From assembly GCA_019155205.2 (NCBI GenBank), contig JAHNZQ020000308.1, positions 5,273,664 to 5,337,663 of the forward strand: DNA of 64,000 nt. The letters are read 5' to 3'. The position numbers and the translations under genes were made by a program. Within the stretch, counting starts at the first letter, position 1. Each line of letters begins with the position of its first letter. Positions 31,983 through 42,260 of this stretch are shown in pieces. The stretch is from Gracilaria vermiculophylla. Taxonomy: Eukaryota; Rhodophyta; Florideophyceae; Gracilariales; Gracilariaceae. The notes beneath the pieces were generated by a model, which saw nothing but the letters and a program-made list of their open reading frames with translations, did no database searches and was not told the DNA's origin.

Positions 31983-33127
31983 CTTGTACTGCATCCGGTG
32001 GACCTCATCGTGCTCGAAATCGCGCCCCTAGGGTCCGGCCCTCCTCGGAAGTTGGTGTACCGGTTTCACATTAAGTATGAGCTGCATTTGGTGCTTGGCC
32101 AGGCTAACCGGATTCAGGTGACCAGACCACAGGTCCTCAAAGGCGGATAGCATCTCCAATATCCCATGGCTATACTTTTCGAAAACTTCGCCAATTTAGA
32201 GCTGCTCCTGCCAGGTGGCAGGATTCTCTTCCTCTGGAGCCGTTAATGACGCTTCAGCCTCCATGATGACGATTGCATCGCGTTCCGCATGGTCTTCTGC
32301 AGGGAGAAGATGAGCCAGTCTTGCAGGGGCGCGTATTGCCAATCTGACGACAGTTCCCTTTTGGAGCCGTAACGGCTACTCCTTCAGGTTGGCGAGCATG
32401 ACACTGAAGGAAATGTTCGACACTTTTTCCATAACACCGTTCGCCATCATGGAGTGCTGCTTTGTTGTCATGTATGAACTCCGCTGTAGGAAGGGAAGGC
32501 TGGATGAAGAGCTCCGCACCCGAACTTTGGTCTCACTCTGCGCGGATATTTCGATACTCTTCACCATCCGGAGCTTGTTCGACGGCGTCTGGAAGCTTAC
32601 CCATGTGGCGCGCATTGGCGTACGGTCATGGAGATGCGGACACGATAGATACAGGGGCAACGTCGTTAAACGTCACCTTCCGCAGGTGTGGGTCCATTGC
32701 ATGTACATACCGATCCATAAAGGAAGTACCCAATATGCATTTTGTGGCCTGGTTGGTCGCCACGGAGAACGACTCCTTCACCTGAAAGGAGCCCAGCTGA
32801 AGATACAAGGTAATGCTTCGAGGATGTTCAATGCTCGATGCGACGCATTTCACACCGTAGGAAGCTTGCCAGTCCTCAGGGAGCCGAGAGCAGACCGCGG
32901 AAGCACGTTGGAGTGCACCAGATTGGGGCCAGCTTCGTTGCCGAGAATAGCGCACATCGTGATGGAGGCGAGCGGGAATCATCCTATAGAGGGGACTAAT
33001 TTGTAATTCTCACGACGGAGCGTGCAAACAGATTCCTCAAAGGCCTGGAATGGACCCAAAGAGACTGGGGAGCCCTTCGATTCTGCGTGACTCGTGCAGG
33101 CGGATTTTCCCTCTTTCCTTAAGGCGA
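31983..33127 (-). pseudogene. Gypsy-I copy E: RT N-terminus, linker and protease
   Basis: On minus it follows copy A from protease (17167) to RT start (18350). The protease active site DTGAGPN of copy A reads NEAGPN here, so the catalytic Asp is Asn. Frames are broken repeatedly. Confidence 0.8.
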
Positions 33128-33449
33128 CCTCAGTAAGGCCGAGGCTTGATGGTAAAGAGCCACGCGGAGCCTTTACGCGTGATCCTGAGGCGTTTTGTGG
33201 TTGAAGAGGAGCTGATCTTCAGTAGGGGCTGGCTGCTGCGGATGGGCAATGGGATGCGTGGTGTTCCCCAAACATGCAACTGGCTTGGATGCGGGCCTCC
33301 TGCTCTGCCGGTGCAAGAGCCAGTGGAACTGGCCGCACTCCAACTGGAGCGCGTTAACCGTATGTAGCTTCCTTGAGGGGAGCGGATATCGTTACACGTG
33401 GTTAGATGACTTCCATTCTCCGTTAGTGTGTCTCTCAGACCCTGGACGT

Positions 33450-35526
33450 TCTTCTCCTGTTCATGCAGTATGGCGGCCCTCATTGCCGGGGGGAAAATAC
33501 CACAATGTACTGGCTCTCGAGACAGGCAAATCGTGCAAGGCGGTGGGTAGCCTCGAGGGTTCGCAAATCAGACACTCCTATAAGATCCTGCCGAGGCGTA
33601 CAAAGTGGGGGACGAGGGTGTCCTCGTCCTAGACTGTGCACCCTTAGATGAGGCGTATGTGAGGGCAAGGGCCTCTTGCTCTCCGACGAGCGTGACCTTG
33701 TCGACCTCCTCCGAGATGCTGGAGTCCAACGTCAGGGCGGATGCCGGACGTGTCCTTGAGGCCGCCGGTTTGTCCGAATGTGGAGTGTGGCTACGAAGAG
33801 CGGCACAGTGGATATCCCCATAGGATTCTACGAAACGTGCCAGCTCCGTACAGGTGGTCTTCGGGTGCGTTATCAAGTGATTACGCACCCTGGCGCGGAT
33901 CAAGGGAAGGATCCCCTCTACAAAAATCGACTTTAACCGCCGTTCGGAGTACACGTTCCCAGTCCGTAGGGCCCTCGTTCAGAGCTTTTGCGAGAACTCC
34001 GTCTCGGTCATTCTCTTGTTCTGCCTACAGGAGGTGCCTTCAGCGTCGGCACCGTCTACCACATCGTCCATTGCGTACCTTTTGATTAGGACATTCACCA
34101 AATCCGGGTACGTCGTCAAGACCTCCGTTCCAGGGTCATCCACAATTGTGCTCTCCCCCTTGAGGCGCGGTTGTACCAGTGAGTGCGCTTGGCCCGTGAG
34201 GTAGAACTGAAAGCACCATACGGCGAAACCTTCATGGACAAAAATTGGTATTTCACGCTGAACGGAAGCGTGTAAGAAAATTTAACACCGAGAAGGGGTC
34301 TTCATCTGAGAAATAGTGCTTCTTCATCGGAATATACATGCGGTGCTGGATCTTTGTGACTCGTGTAGCGACTGAAACGTCGTAAAGAGTGGAGCGATCA
34401 TTCAACCTGTAGGGGTCATAATCCACAACTTTGGCGCAGAGGTCGGTAAGCGGGACTACCTTCCTGACCCTTCTGATTTTCTCCTTGGGAGGTATACTGT
34501 CCTCCGAGCTGGAACTGTTTACGGATTTAGTGTCTGAGCTTCCCTTCGAATCGGTGTTTCGCTTTCCGCTTTTCTGTCTCCATTTCTTTCGGCGTCTTTC
34601 CTTTATATTATCTGGGTGCCTGACAATACTCCCGCTATCGTGAGTCACCCGAGGAGTATCTTGTCCTTCTCTCCTTGGGTTAAGTATTTTGAGAACGGTA
34701 TCCGGACCTCTTCCGTGAGGTGACAGGTCCAGAAGTTGCAAAGCAATTCTCCTGAGGCGTTCCCGTTTCTTTACGGCAGTATTCTTTCCTCCTCTGGCGT
34801 AAGGGACGGCAATATCCTGACGTAGGTGATGATAGAGGGAACCTCATCTGTATGGAATAATGATTTTAAAGCGCCGCTGCGTGGAGCCTTTCTACGTTTT
34901 GGGCACGAAATTTCGCAAGGGTAGCACTCGAGACCACCTCGCAATGGGGGTCGGAGTCCAGCAAGGCATCCGCAGCACAGTAAGAACTCTCCCTTGCGAT
35001 TTTCTCCACATCGGCGTGGCGGTGCGCTCTGAAATAGGCCTCGAAACCTGCATGAATTCTTTTGACTAGCTCCTATGAGAGCCAGTTCGTGAAGCGTGGG
35101 GCCAGGGACTCCAGGACTGATTCAGCCTCCGATTGTTCCCATCCTTGCAGTTTTGGAGGTGGCGGTTGCGATGCCATATGCGGTTCTTCAACCTCCGTGT
35201 CGGCGTTCTCCAGAAGTGTGGCGGGGAATACCGCTTGCCTTTGATCGTGCACTCTCCTAAGGCGATTCCTGAAACGCTCCATAGAAGAGCCAGGATTCTT
35301 AAGGAGACTTTCAAGATCCTCCAGTCTGGCGGCCATCTCCTTTGGAGCGCTGCGCGTGCTGTGCCCACCGACGGAGTTGGTTGCTTGAAAATCCTGTAGA
35401 GGGGTTTCCATTGAGGTTTCTAAGGGGTTCATATAGGAGTAGGTCGCGGAGCATTTCCTTCCACTTCCAAATGCTCTTAAGGAAAAAATCCACTGTTGGG
35501 ATCAGATCGTTGTAAACACGAAACAC
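33450..35526 (-). pseudogene. Gypsy-I copy E gag, broken
   Basis: Three open stretches on minus (35073-35432, 34253-34741, 33568-33954) follow copy A gag in order. The segment around 34400 reads VDYDPYRLNDRSTLY without a stop, which shows that the TAG at 15911 in copy A is a mutation. The overlapping 71-codon frame is also present at 35311-35526. Confidence 0.82.
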
Positions 35527-35587
35527 TGTTCTGTTGTGACTCTTGCGATTCCTTTAGGAAACTGAACTTCTAAGTCGGGAGACCAGT

Positions 35588-35736
35588 TATGGTATTGTCA
35601 GTTATCCTTTTGAGGTAGTAGCGCACAACGTCTCTTGGGAGTTTCGGTTGACTCCAAAGGCGCGCATTCCTAATGATGGTCTCCGGTAATCGCGGTCACG
35701 TGCCGGGGCAATTCTGGAAGGGGATCCGAAAACACG
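35588..35736 (-). mobile_element. Gypsy-I copy E 5' LTR, left part
   Basis: The 3' end of the copy E 5' LTR (on minus), next to the primer-binding site TGGTCTCCCGACTTAG. It is split at ACACG by the insertion 35737-39322; the rest lies at 39323-39731. Confidence 0.85.
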
Positions 35737-36045
35737 TGTTGGAAAACAGATGAGCTATTTGCGCTATACTCTCCTGTGACACAGGGCGCACAGTTCACCA
35801 TTTGAACTAGCAACACGCCCCCTCGCCCTGTACTTCCTTACAGAACGAGACCTCGAGCTTACAGTAGCCAATCTTCACTACTGCTGTACACCTGTACAAT
35901 TTCTCAGGCTCACGTCACTTCTGGGAGTCGAACCCAGGGTCCTAGCGTTTAGCTGGGCCCATAACCTGTTGGAAAACAGATGAGCTATTTGCGCTATACT
36001 CTCTTGTGACACAGGGCGCACAGTTCACCATTTGAACTAGCAACA
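35737..36045 (-). mobile_element. TRIM: 309-bp miniature LTR retrotransposon
   Basis: Two 79-bp LTRs (35737-35815 and 35967-36045), almost identical, flank only 151 bp. On minus the right LTR is the 5' LTR, and the next bases (35966 leftwards) are GGTTATGGGCCCAG, a perfect complement to the anticodon arm of initiator tRNA-Met. A G-rich tract precedes the left LTR. No coding capacity, as in plant TRIMs, which use enzymes of a copia partner. The internal part contains a T-arm-like hairpin with GGTTCGACTCC (35922-35935, minus), a match to the Pol III B box. Left target duplication ACACG pairs with 39323-39327, so the TRIM is one end of a larger composite. Confidence 0.85.
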
Positions 36046-36121
36046 GCCGCGATGTAGTGTTGCGAGGCCCACGGCAGTCAGTCCCAGGTAGTTCTGAGGG
36101 AATGCGATCTACGCGCTACTC

Positions 36122-36481
36122 CTACATTTGCGCAACGGGTCTGAATAGAACTCCAAAATTGTTCACGCTTCTGGTTTGGACCCTGCGCAGACTTTTTAAT
36201 CCACTTTCAGCGAGTTTGAGACCGTCAGTACTTGAATATGACTTACCTCTTCCTGTTGGTTTAGAAGTGCTCTTCTTGAGTTTTGCAGATGCTTTGCGTT
36301 GTGCCCGTGGTGGTTTTAATTTTCTAGCTACTGTTGAGGCTACAATTTCAACGCATTCAATATCTGGCGCTGGTGCTGGAGGTATATGAGTGGAAGATTC
36401 TTTAAAAACGTCTGCGTTCTGCGTCTCGAGAACGAAATGTGCCAAAGAATTTGAAGATGTGGCGTTTTGGGTGTACTCCAT
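36122..36481 (-). pseudogene. Lys/Arg-rich fragment cut by a gypsy LTR
   Basis: A 119-codon minus frame that begins exactly at the edge of the gypsy LTR (36481), so its Met is probably accidental and upstream coding sequence is missing. It has an acidic/polar N-terminus, a Pro-rich PPAPAPD stretch and a basic RKLKPPRAQRKASAKLKK region resembling nuclear or DNA-binding tails. Family not recognised. May be a captured host fragment. Confidence 0.3.
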
Positions 36482-37032
36482 GTGGTACTGTAAGCCCTCC
36501 TCTCGAGGTAGTAAAGCACAACGTCCGTTAGGAGTTTTTGTTGTCTCCGAAGGTGCGTGTTCCTAAAGGCGGTCTCCGGTATCCGCTGTCGCGAGCCGGG
36601 GGAATTCTTAAAGGGGATCCGCAAACACAAAGCGGAGGGGGAGTTTCGCTAGGCGGATAATGCTCCTACAGGCGCTGCTATGATGCTACCTGGGGATCGG
36701 GGGGTTAGAAACCTGAGTTGATCGACAAGCGACTCCAACCGGAAAAGTAGATGAAGACTCAAGGGTGCTTGTCTTTACTTCCCCAGAGGTGGAGTTCAAC
36801 CGGCAATGTAAATACCAAGCCGGGAGCCTGCCTCGGCAGGTCTCACTAGTGCACAAATTACCTGCATAAATAAACTAAAATAAATAATAATTCTACCCTC
36901 CCTTAAGGATACTGTAGCGCACGTGGGTGGAACTATGCACCACGTGGCCCAGCTAATAAATTTCAGCCCTCCTTAGAAATATTATACCATAAGGCCAAAC
37001 CACCCTATTTCCTTAGAAGCCACTGTACTACA
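36481..37032 (-). repeat. Gypsy-I copy C 3' LTR
   Basis: A complete LTR in minus orientation. The polypurine tract and the antisense-gene leader follow on its right as in copy A. No target duplication is visible at its left edge. Confidence 0.88.
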
Positions 37033-37866
37033 TACCCCCTTTCCTAAATTGCACCACGTCCTCGAGGTGCATCTTCCGATTTCTTGATCCCCGGGGTGGC
37101 TCCCATCGGTTTTGAGGCAAGTGCGGCCTCCGGCGGTTTACACGTGCTCTCCTTCAGGTGTTGCTCCCTTTCTCCATACTCCTGCGCGGCGTATTGCCGC
37201 GGGCTCGCGTTTCATCCATTGCGGCGTTGGTGGGCCCTGCTCCTCCTTAACCCAGCTGCGTCTGCTCCTTCTCGGTGTCACCGGTTGGTGCGGCCGCGCC
37301 AGTCTGCAACGCGAGTGTCCGCGTCTTCCGGCGTACCGTGCGTGGTGCGAGCGCGCAACTTCAGTGGATGGAGCGTGGGTCAGTCGCGAGTGGACACCGA
37401 CCCTCTGGAGGCACTCGCCACTCCGATTCCTTCGAGGCTACTCCTTTTGGAAACCCACGCTTCCTCGCGTCCGCTCATGCAGTCTCCGTGACGGTGCCAG
37501 ACTCATAATCTTCTTGTCCGCAGCCCCGCCGTTCTCCGTTGGATATGAACGCGCGCCTCGCGATGGTGCTCCACAACTCGCCTGATTCCGGCCGCCTGGT
37601 TTCTCCTCGAATTCCACGATGGCGGCTTGACGCGGCTCCCTCCGCGGTGGTACATATAACTACGAATCGTTACCCAAGTGGCGTCCAATCTCTCTCCTCA
37701 GGTGCTATCACGCGTTCGGTCGCCATCCACCCGGTTTCGTACACTTTCGGCATGTCGTCTCTGACTCCCGCGCCTACATCTCCTTCCAATCCTGAGGTGT
37801 ATCACACCTCAACCGGTGCACCGTTCCGTCCAGGGGAGCAGTTTGATCACCGTGCCATGTGCGTCT
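37033..37866 (-). mobile_element. Gypsy-I copy C, truncated 3' part
   Basis: Carries the polypurine tract, the ~500-bp leader and the N-terminal part of the antisense gene. Similarity to copy A stops abruptly near 37866, followed by unrelated sequence. Confidence 0.83.
37545..37866 (+). pseudogene. Antisense gene of gypsy-I copy C, N-terminal part only
   Basis: Uninterrupted in the frame of 21518-23608 for about 107 codons, with the shared blocks RWRLDAAPSAVVHIT, TRSVAIHPV and EVYHTSTGAPFRPGE, then truncated. Many amino-acid differences but no stop. Confidence 0.8.
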
Positions 37867-38082
37867 TTGTTAACTTGGTGAAGACATATCTTTGGTCATT
37901 AAGCATCCTCTGGAAGTCTCGTAAAGAGCGATGCACCTTTTGCGTGAGCGTAGGAGGAGGCAGACAGAAGAAAGCGCTTTCTACCTGGAAGAGATCTGTG
38001 AGTCAGAGGTCCGACCTCTAGGGTGCGCGGATTGCTGCTGGTGATCCTGCCTGTGCCATCCGTCTATTGATATTATTTGTTG

Positions 38083-38250
38083 TTGTTTCTTATTTCTTGT
38101 TTGTTGTTTGTTGTTTGTTGTTTGTTGTTTGTTGTTTGTTGTTTGTTGTTTGTTATTTGTTGTTTGTTGTTTGTTGTTTGTTGTTTCTTGTTTCTTGTTT
38201 CTTGTTTATTGTTTGTTGTTTGTTGTTTGTTGTTTGTTGTTGTTTGCTGT
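38083..38250 (+). repeat. Heptanucleotide microsatellite (TTTGTTG)n
   Basis: About 24 imperfect copies of a 7-bp unit. Because 7 is not a multiple of 3, every forward frame is open with a Leu/Phe/Val/Cys pattern, so the long frames here are artefacts. Confidence 0.95.
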
Positions 38251-38293
38251 TTTCAAGCCATCTGTTTCCTCCAGGCAGTAGATCTCGGAAAAC

Positions 38294-38402
38294 ATGGACT
38301 CGTCCAGTGGGGTCAAAATTGAGAAGTAGGGTGAGGATAACTTCCATGTATGGAAGCAAAAGATTGAGCTACTACTTGTGCTCAAAGACCTCGATGATCA
38401 CC
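38294..38402 (+). pseudogene. Copia-type gag N-terminal fragment
   Basis: Reads ATG, then after a TAG near 38323 the hallmark copia start EDNFHVWKQKIELLLVLKDL. The fragment is joined directly to a 79-bp LTR at 38404, so everything after the first ~37 gag codons was deleted. It shows that the 79-bp LTR family descends from a copia element. Confidence 0.72.
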
Positions 38403-38403
38403 T

Positions 38404-38482
38404 TGTTGATAGTTCAAATTGTGAACTGTGCGCCCTGTGTCACAAGAGAGTATAGCGCAAATAGCTCATCTTTTTATCAATA
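38404..38482 (+). repeat. 79-bp TRIM/copia LTR, plus, with primer-binding site
   Basis: TGTTG... to ...ATCAATA, then GGTTATGGGCCCAGACC at 38483, a perfect match to the initiator tRNA-Met anticodon arm. Sequence up to the N gap (38483-38820) would be a C/T-rich leader of the element. Confidence 0.85.
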
Positions 38483-38820
38483 GGTTATGGGCCCAGACCA
38501 GCTGACCTCTGCCGTTATCGTTTTTTCGTCTATCGCCGCCCTCCCTCACCGCCGTTCACCCGCTTCGCTGTTTTCTGTCGTATTCTCTCTCGTTGCGTCG
38601 GGTGCGTTGACCGAGTTGTTGGTTGGTGTTGATCTTTTCTGTTCGGTCGTGCGTTCCTCCTTGAGGGCGTTGTGGTGGTAGTGGTTCGACGTTGACTCTC
38701 TATCGTGATTGTGTTTGGGTACTCGTTGTTGCCCGTGTTGTCGATCGCTATCCGTCTTGTTTGCGTCTCCCTCTGTTCTTTGTTGTTGGGATCCCCGCGT
38801 CGTCTTTGCGGGTTCTGATC

Positions 38821-38920
38821 NNNNNNNNNNNNNNNNNNNNNNNNNNNNNNNNNNNNNNNNNNNNNNNNNNNNNNNNNNNNNNNNNNNNNNNNNNNNNNNN
38901 NNNNNNNNNNNNNNNNNNNN
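38821..38920. other. Assembly gap (100 N)
   Basis: Exactly 100 N, a standard scaffold spacer of unknown true size. It separates LTR pieces of opposite orientation. Confidence 1.
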
Positions 38921-39288
38921 GTGCGCAAGCGGCTAGATGAACAGAGCCAAGTTCCTCCTTGAGGTTTACTTCTCCGTACAGTGGCGGCAGTGCCGCCACT
39001 TATATACGGCACTTCAACATATTAAAATAAATATCTAGAAATATCTAACCACCCGGCAAGGCCGGCTACTGTAGTACAGATGTGCAACCGTGCCAGGCTT
39101 GTCACGGCACACCCGTCATCGGGCAAATATCGGCACACGTGGCCTCAATTACTACCCTTCCTAGGGGCACCCCCAAATGGGGCTAGTGAAGCTAATACTA
39201 TTCATAACCACGGTTGTGGCAGCCGGGAGCGGATCAAATCCTTATGAAGACTGATTGCGGCATACCCTCGACGGGCCATTGCACTACA
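38921..39288 (-). mobile_element. Partial LTR of a third gypsy-like family
   Basis: On minus it starts TGTAGTGCAATGGC, like the gypsy-I LTR start, then diverges. It has a TATATAAG box (38998-39006) and a GAAGTAAAC block resembling gypsy-I, and runs into the gap. It interrupts a 79-bp TRIM LTR. Confidence 0.5.
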
Positions 39289-39322
39289 CAGGGCGCACAG
39301 TTCACCATTTGAACTAGCAACA
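39287..39322 (-). repeat. Truncated 79-bp TRIM LTR, right edge of the composite insertion
   Basis: The first ~36 bp of the TRIM LTR (minus sense), ending CAACA and followed by ACACG (39323-39327), which matches ACACG at 35732-35736. This defines 35737-39322 as one insertion in the copy E LTR. Confidence 0.8.
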
Positions 39323-39731
39323 ACACGAATCAGAGGGGGAGGTTGACTGGGCGGACAATGCTCCTACAGGCGCTGCTACGAGGCGACTTGAGGATCGGCG
39401 GCTTAGAAACCTTAGGATGTTCGACGAGAGTCTCCAACTGGAAAAATAGACGTAGATTCAAGGGTGCTTGGTTTACTTCCCCAGAGGTCGAGCTCGACTG
39501 ACAGATTAAGTATCAAGCCGGGAACCCGCCTCGGCAGGTCTCACTACTGTGGTAATTATCTGTACCAATCAACTAAAATGGATCCATATTCTACCGTTCC
39601 TCAAGGGTGCTGTAGTGCACGTGGTCCGAGCTTTACACCACGTGGCTCAGTTAACAGAATACGAGCCCTCCTCAGGAATATTTCGTCATAAAGCCACACC
39701 ATAATATCATCTTAGGATCCACAGTTCTACG
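39323..39731 (-). mobile_element. Gypsy-I copy E 5' LTR, right part
   Basis: The U3 side of the split LTR; it matches gypsy-I LTRs to their end (...GTTCTAC), the true outer edge of copy E. Confidence 0.87.
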
Positions 39732-39877
39732 ATTTCTTTATCGTTTCTTCTAGACCGGCAGCGCCGAACAATATCCACGGCAGACAATCAACAGTTGATG
39801 CTGCTGAATCAGTCGCAGTTATCAATAATATCCGTAAACTGGTGCCAAGAAGACAGATCTTTGCAAAACTTGATTAG
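39728..39877 (+). pseudogene. Possible isochorismatase/nicotinamidase fragment at the edge of copy E
   Basis: The frame directly right of the LTR reads YDFFIVSS, then about 20 residues on STVDAAESVAVINNIRKL and ends at a TAG. Nicotinamidase and isochorismatase hydrolases have an Asp-Phe after the first catalytic Asp, then a V..VIN.LR helix at similar spacing, so this may be a host exon severed by copy E. Short and unverified. Confidence 0.25.
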
Positions 39878-42089
39878 CTCCGTTGGCCGTTTTTTAAGTT
39901 TGAAATTCGAAATGAAAAGGTCTGCGGATCAGATTAAATATGTTTTTTATTTTTGCGTGATGTTGCGCTGACCTCATATGAGGTCCTTTAGACCTCATAT
40001 GAGGGCAGTGCACCGGACCGATAATCACTAGGATACTTCACTCTTTGTAGTGAACCTTTACTGGGGATGTCGTCCGTCTTTTTGTCACAAGATCTCATTT
40101 TGACGACTCCAATAATACTAACTCTATCCAGCGTTAGTTCGCGCAGATTTCTTCGCTTCATTGAGGAGTATTTGTAGGCAGCAACCATTGCGGGCTTTCG
40201 CAATTGCTTGTCAGTCGTCCATTATTGGCTGCAATGTTCGTGTTCTTATATGCTCATGCATACGCGGCAAAAAACAAATCAGAAATTTGGTTTTTTTTCT
40301 TGTTTTTCTTCAATTCAATAGTTTTCTATTCAAACCGAGACGCTTTAGAAAGGAATTTTTAATTTAATTTTTTTAGCACACCATGTAATATCTTGTTGGA
40401 CCGCAATTGCCTCAGACCCTCGATAAAACCCGGTGCAGCAACTCTACTAAATATAACAAAATATTCCAGAAAAAAAGCGATGCCTCTAAATTAGGATTTC
40501 CGTCGTCATGAAAAATATTCAGAAAAGACGTCTACAGTAATTAGAATAATTTTCATTTCTATACGAAGAAAAGAATACAGTAAATATGTTTCGTTTATGG
40601 TTGTTTTCAACAATAATAAGAACACATCCTCCATCGGTATGACTATCAAAATGTTTAACATGTTTAGGAAGGCATCTGATACTTTTAGAAATCTTCGCAG
40701 TCCTTGCCTTTCAGAAAATTTCGGATTCTATGCAACATTTAAATCTCTCATGTCAACTTCAACCGCGGCAATGCCTTTTTCGTCACTTATTGCACGGTTT
40801 CGGAAAACTTTGAATTTGTGTCGAAGCCACCGCAGAAAAGAACGCGCATAATAAAGTTTCTAATCGTTAATACCAGGAATGTTGGTACAATCAAAACAAG
40901 TTTACACGTTGAATGAAAAACAGCCTTGAAACTATGGAAAAAAGTTGTTTTGATCGAGTAGCTGAGAGCAGTATGAAAGCTGTAGAAAGCAATGAATTCG
41001 TTTGGAGATATATGCAGCACAGTCAAAAAATGAGAAACAATGTATGTTGTAGATTATATCCTTGAATTCATATGCGTTCCTACTAAACAAAAAGCAAACT
41101 ATTACAAACTAGATAATTTCTTCACTGGTGTTCTACTATGAGGCTGTCAACTGTAACGTTCAAACTAGTATTCCAAACAATTTAGAAAAGAACCAGAATG
41201 CCCTGATGGTCAGTATCTGAGGGTTTTGGGCGGATATACCATTTCTCATGGGATTTAATTTGTGCATTAGGAAAATAAGAGAGAAACAAGTGGAACACTG
41301 AAGCACATGAGTTCTTTGAATTACAAATTTCGGAAATTTAATTCAAGGTTAATAATTTACAAACACCATGCTGATTGGCGGAGTTTACAGAACAGCAATG
41401 ATTTGTATTTTTTATCTGCTTTCACACAGTCATGTTAGTTTAGGTAGACTGAACGGGACATCTTTTTTGGGCAGTGTTGCACGTACCGTGCTTGCATTTA
41501 TAGCGTTATACATTTTTAAGACATAAAGCAAAACCTTTTGGACTTTTTCGTAGCATCTCATCGGTGTGGCAGCGCACAATCAATGATATACTTGCTCCTG
41601 CGACAAAGAGATCTTTTTTAAGCAGTCCAAGGTACAGAGACCATTAAGGAGTATGATTGTCTTGAACCCATGGGAGCACCCCATAACGGGGCGTGGCAAA
41701 ACAACGGTCGCTTGCGCTCTGACCTGGCATTGATATTATTGTTTGCTTGAGACCCTTGTCACATTGTCGTGGTCAAAAACGTATATCTCGAAGGCCCTGT
41801 GGGCCCCAAAATGCACTCTCGATGACGCCGCCAAGGGATAGCTAAGATGCGTGGGCCAAGGGTGCAAAACTTGTGTGCAACTGATGGCTTTAATCTTCCA
41901 TGATTTCGTAAGACATCAATTCTCGTGTCACACCCACATATACTTTATAGGGCCACCACGGTTGCTGATGCCCACGTGCGGGCGTCCAAAAAAAACGACG
42001 GAATCAGCTGCAGCTTCTTTTTTCAGTTCCTGTTGGCTTCTACCGCCTGCTTCGTTTGCACCTCACTACCTTCGACGACTTCATTAAAA
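39878..42089. other. Intergenic with paired palindromes
   Basis: AT-rich with no supported gene. Holds two CCTCATATGAGG palindromes in tandem (39971-40004), related to the pair at 7194. TTTATAG at 41944-41950 is a candidate TATA box for the gene at 42090, whose leader is C/T-rich. Confidence 0.45.
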
Positions 42090-42260
42090 ATGGGCGGTTG
42101 TTTGAGCAAGGGTGGCAGCACTTTCGTCGAAAAGGCGTTGCAACAGGGCAAGCCGAAGAAGCCCAAGTTCTCCTCACTCTTCAGCGATCTGTTTGATGGT
42201 TTTGGGGAGGACGGTGGCGCTGAGTGTGACGCGGATTTTGAATTTGATATGGGCGAGTAA
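42090..42260 (+). CDS. 56-residue protein with N-myristoylation and palmitoylation start
   Basis: Starts MGGCLSKGGSTF. Gly2 with Ser6-type context and Lys7 fits N-myristoyltransferase substrates, and Cys4 could be palmitoylated, so the peptide is probably anchored on a membrane face. The middle is basic (KPKKPKFSS), then comes a Phe/Asp pattern (LFSDLFDGFGE) and a strongly acidic tail. ATG 42090 follows TTCATTAAAA at the end of a ~110-nt C/T-rich leader that begins after a TATA-like TTTATAG. The frame is open upstream but that part is low quality. Family not recognised; it resembles small membrane-anchored adaptors only in layout. Confidence 0.6.
   Translation: MGGCLSKGGSTFVEKALQQGKPKKPKFSSLFSDLFDGFGEDGGAECDADFEFDMGE

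Noticed and set aside
38067..38483. 138-codon hydrophobic frame that looks like a membrane protein
   Set aside because: It is the translation of a 7-bp microsatellite and is open in several frames.
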